Below, in pieces: positions 9,767 through 13,210 of a stretch of DNA of 13,210 nucleotides; within the stretch, counting starts at the first letter, position 1; every line of letters starts with the position of its first letter. The notes under the pieces are model-generated. The model saw only the letters and a list, made by a program, of their open reading frames with translations. It was not told where the DNA came from and searched no databases. The stretch comes from Actinomycetota bacterium (GTDB lineage: Bacteria; Actinomycetota; Actinomycetes; Nanopelagicales; Nanopelagicaceae): contig WLPB01000010.1 in assembly GCA_009698975.1 (NCBI GenBank), forward strand, positions 1 to 13,210, written 5' to 3'. Made by a program: the position numbers and the translations under genes.

Positions 9767-12700
9767 GAGATCTCCTTTTCGGAAATTTCACGACGACGTC
9801 GCCCTGCAGGCGCAGCCATCACGATTGTTGTTACAAGTGCGATGATAAAGAAAGAGATCCAAGCGCGACGATTCGTTCCGTCATGAAAGATCAAAACTTC
9901 TCCTGCTTCTTTAGTCGTAAAAGTAGGCAGCTGGTATTGATTAGTACTGCGTTCTAGTTGTGAGCCGTCTGCAAGGGCCTGCCACGAATTGCTAAATGTA
10001 TCTGTCAGAGTAATTACTCCCGGGCCTGGTACGGTCACCGCTCCATTATCAAATTCGAGTGCACTCTTACTGCCGGCAGAATCTGTAAATATCACACGCC
10101 CAGTTACTTCCGAAACCTTCCAGACAGTTCCCTCTTCTGTTGAAGATGTGCGAAGAAAACCACCGAGGCCATCGATTGTTTGAATCAATTCTTTATGCGC
10201 AGGGTTTGCTACAAAGAGGTACTTCACGCCGAACTCGGCCAACACTTTGCTGCTTTCAACTCCGGTGCTATCAATGACTCCCTCAACGGCAGTAGAGAGT
10301 TCAGATGAATAAAGTGTTGCAATATCCGCCTCTCCTAAATGAGATGGCGTACCGCGCGAAATGAAATACGAGAGTGATCGAATAGAGCCTTCATTGATTG
10401 GTCGGATTACCAAAGTTTTTGAATTCTCCTCTACCGCCAGATACGCAGGAAGGATTTGTGAATTGCGATTTTGAAGTGGCGAATCCGCACCTGCCGAGAA
10501 AACCCATACGGTGGATGTGGCGCTGTAGATTGTTGATATAACTAAGAGGAGAGCGAGTGCAAAGTGCTGATAACTCAGATGTGTACTCTCAAGACGGCTG
10601 CGTAAATCAGTAAACATTATTACCGCTGCAATCACTGCCATGAGAGTTGCGATAGCAATAAACGATCCGGAGTAGACCAGATACTCTGAAGTTGAACCAT
10701 TACCAGCGACCCGCAATGAGGCGAGAAAAGCGCCGCCCATCAAAAATGTGAGGCCGATAAATGAGTATCTTCGGGCAGCTGTGGTTGAGAAGAAAGTCAC
10801 CAACAGAAAGAGAGTGACCGGACTTAAAGACCACCAAGGCAAAGAGCCGGCGCCTCCGGGATTAGCGAGCAAGGCCAGATTGGCTCCCCCGCCAGGTTCT
10901 TGTAATCCAATTTCAAGAAGCAGACGGGATGGGTGGGCAAAATATTGAAAACTTGTTGGCGCGAGCATAAGTAGAGGGGTAGCAAGTAGCGCTGTTCGCC
11001 GCACAAGTCGCTTGAGAAAGAGCGGGTCTTTTACATTTCGCGCCGCAGCGATGTAATCACGGAGAATGTAGGCAAGAGAGAAGATCAAGAGAGCAATAAT
11101 GAGCTGGGGATTGAAGGCTGCAACAAACCAGATTGCCAGAACAGTTGAGAAGATCTCTCTTACTGTGCGCTTCTCAATTTCTGCCCACTCACCGATACGT
11201 GAGAGCAGCAATGGGGCAGCAATCAATAACACAATAATTCCGAGTCGGCCAGAGTTAACTGCTGAAATTGCTACTGGTGAGAGCGCATAAAGCATCGCTC
11301 CAAGAGCCGAGAGGAGCGGACTCGGAGTCAGCTTCTTTAAGAGAGTATGTGCGCTCCACAAGGCGAGGAACGGCGCAGCGATGAAGAGGAGAGAGATGAA
11401 GAGCGCAGGCTTACCTAGTGTGACCGTAGATGCGAGAGCGAGAAGAAGTGTCCAGACCGGAGCTTCGAGATTACTGCCCATTCCAACTGGGTGCCAGCTC
11501 TCAACATAGAGTCTAAACATATCGCTTGCTCCTTGCGGAGATGTTGCAAGTGCTCCACCTGATAAAGAACCGAATCGATTTCGAGTCCAACCGAAGGTGA
11601 CGAGAGCAAGGATTGTAAATGCGATCACTAGTGGTCGTGAGAAGAGCATCTTCCAATTGTTGCCAGGCAGCGGCTGCAAGATTTCATCTTCGTCTGAAAT
11701 ATCTAGTTCGCTGCTTATTGGCGAATCGTTGCGAGCATCATCAGGAAAGATGCGGGTTCGAACTCGTTCAATCAATCGACTTGTACCACTGCGAAGCTGG
11801 GTCCATCGGGATGGAATAAATTGACCAACGATGCCTGATGAGACAAGGCGAGCTCTTCGTCGAGATCTTCGCGCCAATAGAAGTTCACGAGGATGAATAA
11901 TCAGTGATGCAATAGCGAGAATTTCATCACTGGCATATCCCGGAAGTTTTGCAAAGAGAAAGGCGATTGATCGAATGAGTGCACCACTCAAGAGCTGTAG
12001 AGCTAACAATGGCAGCTTCCACCATGATGAGTTCGCTAAGAGAACATAGGCAGCGTTGCGGCGATCGAGAAGAAGCGGGCGATGAAGCGGTGCTCCCTCA
12101 ATATCGATTGCTCGGCGCTCTGAAGATGCAGCTTGTGCATGAAAACCTTTCGCCGCCGAAACCGCAAGAACTGAGTATCCGGCAACGTGTACCCGCCACC
12201 CAAAATCAACATCATCTCGGAAAAGTTCGAGATTAATATCAAATCCACCCAGTGATTCAAAGACGTTGCGACGAATAAGTGCACCTGCGGTACTTACAGC
12301 TAGAACTTCATGATTGCCATCGCGTTGACCCTGATCGTATTCAGTGGGTTCCAGACCAGTCCATCGCGTTCCGTTAGTTGCAATACTGACTCCCATTTCG
12401 AGGAGGTGAGTTCGATCATGCCAGCCCAAAAGTTTCGGTCCCGCCATTGCAATATTAGGTCGCTCATTAACTGCAAGTAGCAACTCTTCTAGGGCGCGCG
12501 GATCAAGGGCGCAATCGTCATGGAGAATCCAAAGCCACTCTTCGACACCTTCGATTGCAGGAGGCAGCTGTGTGATTCCGTATTGAATTGCTTTTCCAAA
12601 CGAGGCGCTTCGATCGAGAGTGACAGTTGGGATGCGAGCGCCTTTAAGAAGTTTTGCCGAGGCATCTGTTGAACCTGTATCGATTGCAAGTATCTGGTCC

Positions 12701-12798
12701 GTACTTCTGCTCTGAGATGCAATCGATGCCACAACTTCGGGAAGCCATGTTGTTCCATCATGGACGACCAGAAGTGCAGTAACGCGCGGGCTACTCAT
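9763..12798 (-). CDS. GT2 glycosyltransferase fused to a YfhO/GT-C-like membrane protein
   Basis: 1011 residues. Residues 5-250 form a GT2 (GT-A fold) nucleotide-sugar transferase: DTGSTD (40-45), the metal-binding HDD (93-95), GGFD (184-187) and an acidic catalytic-type DDVDFGWR (195-202). A hydrophobic stretch (about 257-285), a basic RRSRRRAR segment and an acidic linker follow. From 389 there are about a dozen membrane helices. The first extracytoplasmic loop holds D426 in SDMFRLY, recalling the Asp loop of GT-C/YfhO-type enzymes. The tail (about 790-975) contains FGVKYLFV (856-863) and a SNSW-ALADG segment (W939, D944, G945), like the GVKY and PGW-A-VDG motifs of YfhO-like proteins, then a last helix (about 979-995) and a basic end. 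Likely role: surface polysaccharide or lipid-linked glycan assembly; donor and acceptor are unknown. The start ATG has AAGG 9 nt upstream. The GT2 call is secure; the YfhO-like call is inference. Confidence 0.88.
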   Translation of the reverse strand: MSSPRVTALLVVHDGTTWLPEVVASIASQSRSTDQILAIDTGSTDASAKLLKGARIPTVTLDRSASFGKAIQYGITQLPPAIEGVEEWLWILHDDCALDPRALEELLLAVNERPNIAMAGPKLLGWHDRTHLLEMGVSIATNGTRWTGLEPTEYDQGQRDGNHEVLAVSTAGALIRRNVFESLGGFDINLELFRDDVDFGWRVHVAGYSVLAVSAAKGFHAQAASSERRAIDIEGAPLHRPLLLDRRNAAYVLLANSSWWKLPLLALQLLSGALIRSIAFLFAKLPGYASDEILAIASLIIHPRELLLARRSRRRARLVSSGIVGQFIPSRWTQLRSGTSRLIERVRTRIFPDDARNDSPISSELDISDEDEILQPLPGNNWKMLFSRPLVIAFTILALVTFGWTRNRFGSLSGGALATSPQGASDMFRLYVESWHPVGMGSNLEAPVWTLLLALASTVTLGKPALFISLLFIAAPFLALWSAHTLLKKLTPSPLLSALGAMLYALSPVAISAVNSGRLGIIVLLIAAPLLLSRIGEWAEIEKRTVREIFSTVLAIWFVAAFNPQLIIALLIFSLAYILRDYIAAARNVKDPLFLKRLVRRTALLATPLLMLAPTSFQYFAHPSRLLLEIGLQEPGGGANLALLANPGGAGSLPWWSLSPVTLFLLVTFFSTTAARRYSFIGLTFLMGGAFLASLRVAGNGSTSEYLVYSGSFIAIATLMAVIAAVIMFTDLRSRLESTHLSYQHFALALLLVISTIYSATSTVWVFSAGADSPLQNRNSQILPAYLAVEENSKTLVIRPINEGSIRSLSYFISRGTPSHLGEADIATLYSSELSTAVEGVIDSTGVESSKVLAEFGVKYLFVANPAHKELIQTIDGLGGFLRTSSTEEGTVWKVSEVTGRVIFTDSAGSKSALEFDNGAVTVPGPGVITLTDTFSNSWQALADGSQLERSTNQYQLPTFTTKEAGEVLIFHDGTNRRAWISFFIIALVTTIVMAAPAGRRRREISEKEIS
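9772..9776 (-). promoter_or_regulatory. Strong Shine-Dalgarno fixing the GTG start of the DUF5719 gene
   Basis: AGGAG within AAAAGGAGA on the minus strand, inside the last codons of the glycosyltransferase gene, 5 nt before the GATCTC/GTG junction. It supports the GTG at 9764-9766 and hence the 4-bp GTGA stop-start overlap. Confidence 0.7.
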
Positions 12799-12817
12799 AC
12801 TGATATGCCTTGCTGAA

Positions 12818-12831
12818 AGAGCGTTCGCTCT
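12818..12831 (-). terminator. Hairpin directly after the whiB stop (weak terminator or attenuator)
   Basis: Perfect inverted repeat AGAGCG-AA-CGCTCT on the minus strand, starting one base after the whiB TAG and ending in CTCTTTC. The T-run is only three bases, so full intrinsic termination is doubtful; partial termination or mRNA 3'-end protection of whiB is plausible. It sits in the 33-nt gap before the glycosyltransferase gene. Confidence 0.4.
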
Positions 12832-13125
12832 CTATGCGCGTCGCTTAAGGCGACGACGTTCGCGCTCTGAAAGTCCGCCCCAAATACCAAAACGCTCATC
12901 GTGTGCCAGTGCGTATTCAAGACATTCTTGACGAACATCGCATGATTGGCAGACGCGCTTGGCCTCACGAGTAGAGCCACCCTTCTCAGGGAAGAAAGCC
13001 TCTGGATCTGTCTGCGCACAGAGTGAGCGCTCTTGCCATGAAAGCTCCATATTTTCGCCGTTTGCGAGTTGGATGGTTGGCCCTGTAGTCGGTCCAGTTG
13101 AAAATCCTTCTGGGCGGATTGGCAT
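12832..13125 (-). CDS. whiB: WhiB-family iron-sulfur transcriptional regulator (WhiB/WhiB2 type)
   Basis: 97 residues. WhiB-like proteins are found only in actinobacteria and their phages; they carry a [4Fe-4S] cluster and bind the housekeeping sigma factor to alter transcription. The four cluster cysteines are C36, C59, C62 and C68 (C-X2-C-X5-C for the last three), followed by the turn GIWGG (80-84) and a basic C-terminal tail ERERRRLKRR (about 87-96) for DNA contact. Synteny with the phosphomannomutase, MtrAB and SecA genes points to the WhiB of streptomycetes / WhiB2 of mycobacteria, which acts in septation. The start ATG (13123-13125) has GAGGAGA 8 nt upstream (13134-13140). A second in-frame ATG, M26, would also keep all cysteines but has no comparable ribosome site. 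An inverted repeat lies about 65 bp upstream. Family certain; the WhiB2 subtype rests mainly on synteny. Confidence 0.95.
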   Translation of the reverse strand: MPIRPEGFSTGPTTGPTIQLANGENMELSWQERSLCAQTDPEAFFPEKGGSTREAKRVCQSCDVRQECLEYALAHDERFGIWGGLSERERRRLKRRA

Positions 13126-13189
13126 ATCTACAATCTCCTCAAGTCCTTAGCGCCCGATCCGAGAGTGGATTGCTGGGCTCTAGGTATGA

Positions 13190-13205
13190 ATTACAACGGT
13201 GTAAT
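13190..13205 (-). promoter_or_regulatory. Inverted repeat and possible -10 upstream of whiB
   Basis: ATTACA-N4-TGTAAT, 6-bp perfect arms, 65 bp upstream of the whiB start. The proximal arm reads TGTAAT on the minus strand, a 5/6 match to the -10 consensus TATAAT, so a dimeric regulator bound here would cover the promoter. It is close to, but does not match, the BldD-box consensus as I recall it. The -35 region would lie beyond the window end. The repeat is seen; its role is inferred. Confidence 0.4.
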
Positions 13206-13210
13206 GCCTA

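Noticed and set aside
13190..13205. BldD box upstream of whiB
   Set aside because: The repeat shares the TTAC start but has a different centre and spacing from the BldD consensus as recalled; kept only as an unassigned inverted repeat.

Overview
The window is ordinary chromosomal DNA from an actinobacterium. The gene order whiB, glycosyltransferase, DUF5719, DUF3499, phosphomannomutase, ahcY, mtrA, mtrB, ComF-family gene, secA is a compact form of a well-known actinobacterial neighbourhood. WhiB and the MtrAB pair are actinobacterial signature proteins. Base composition looks close to half G+C by eye (not counted), low for the phylum. Gaps are tiny, and several genes usual in this neighbourhood are absent. 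Together this suggests a streamlined freshwater lineage such as Candidatus Nanopelagicales (acI; Planktophila or a relative). The placement is inference.

All ten genes lie on the minus strand, so transcription runs from high to low coordinates. In that direction: (1) 13190-13205, an inverted repeat upstream of whiB. (2) whiB (12832-13125). (3) A 1011-residue membrane protein fusing a GT2 glycosyltransferase to a YfhO/GT-C-like membrane part (9763-12798), overlapping by 4 bp a secreted DUF5719 protein (8462-9766). (4) A small cysteine/histidine DUF3499 protein (8067-8429) and a phosphomannomutase/phosphoglucomutase (6692-8044), both apparently with leaderless starts. (5) After the largest gap (126 nt), ahcY, mtrA and mtrB packed with 0 and 1 nt between them (3019-6565). 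(6) A ComF-family phosphoribosyltransferase (2330-2986). (7) secA, cut by the window edge (1-2291).

The genes fall into three themes. whiB, the glycosyltransferase, DUF5719, DUF3499 and the mutase look like a regulator plus a cell-surface glycan module, with the mutase supplying hexose-1-phosphate for sugar nucleotides. AhcY recycles S-adenosylhomocysteine and is tightly coupled to MtrAB, the actinobacterial envelope and cell-division two-component system. SecA powers protein export. The lipoprotein gene lpqB usually found after mtrB and the hpf/raiA gene usually found before secA are missing, as are tmk and manA-type genes.

No RNA gene, mobile element, CRISPR array or pseudogene was seen, and no stretch above 300 bases lacks a gene. 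The most interesting item is the uncharacterised GT2 plus YfhO-like fusion with its DUF5719 partner. The rest is core genome.
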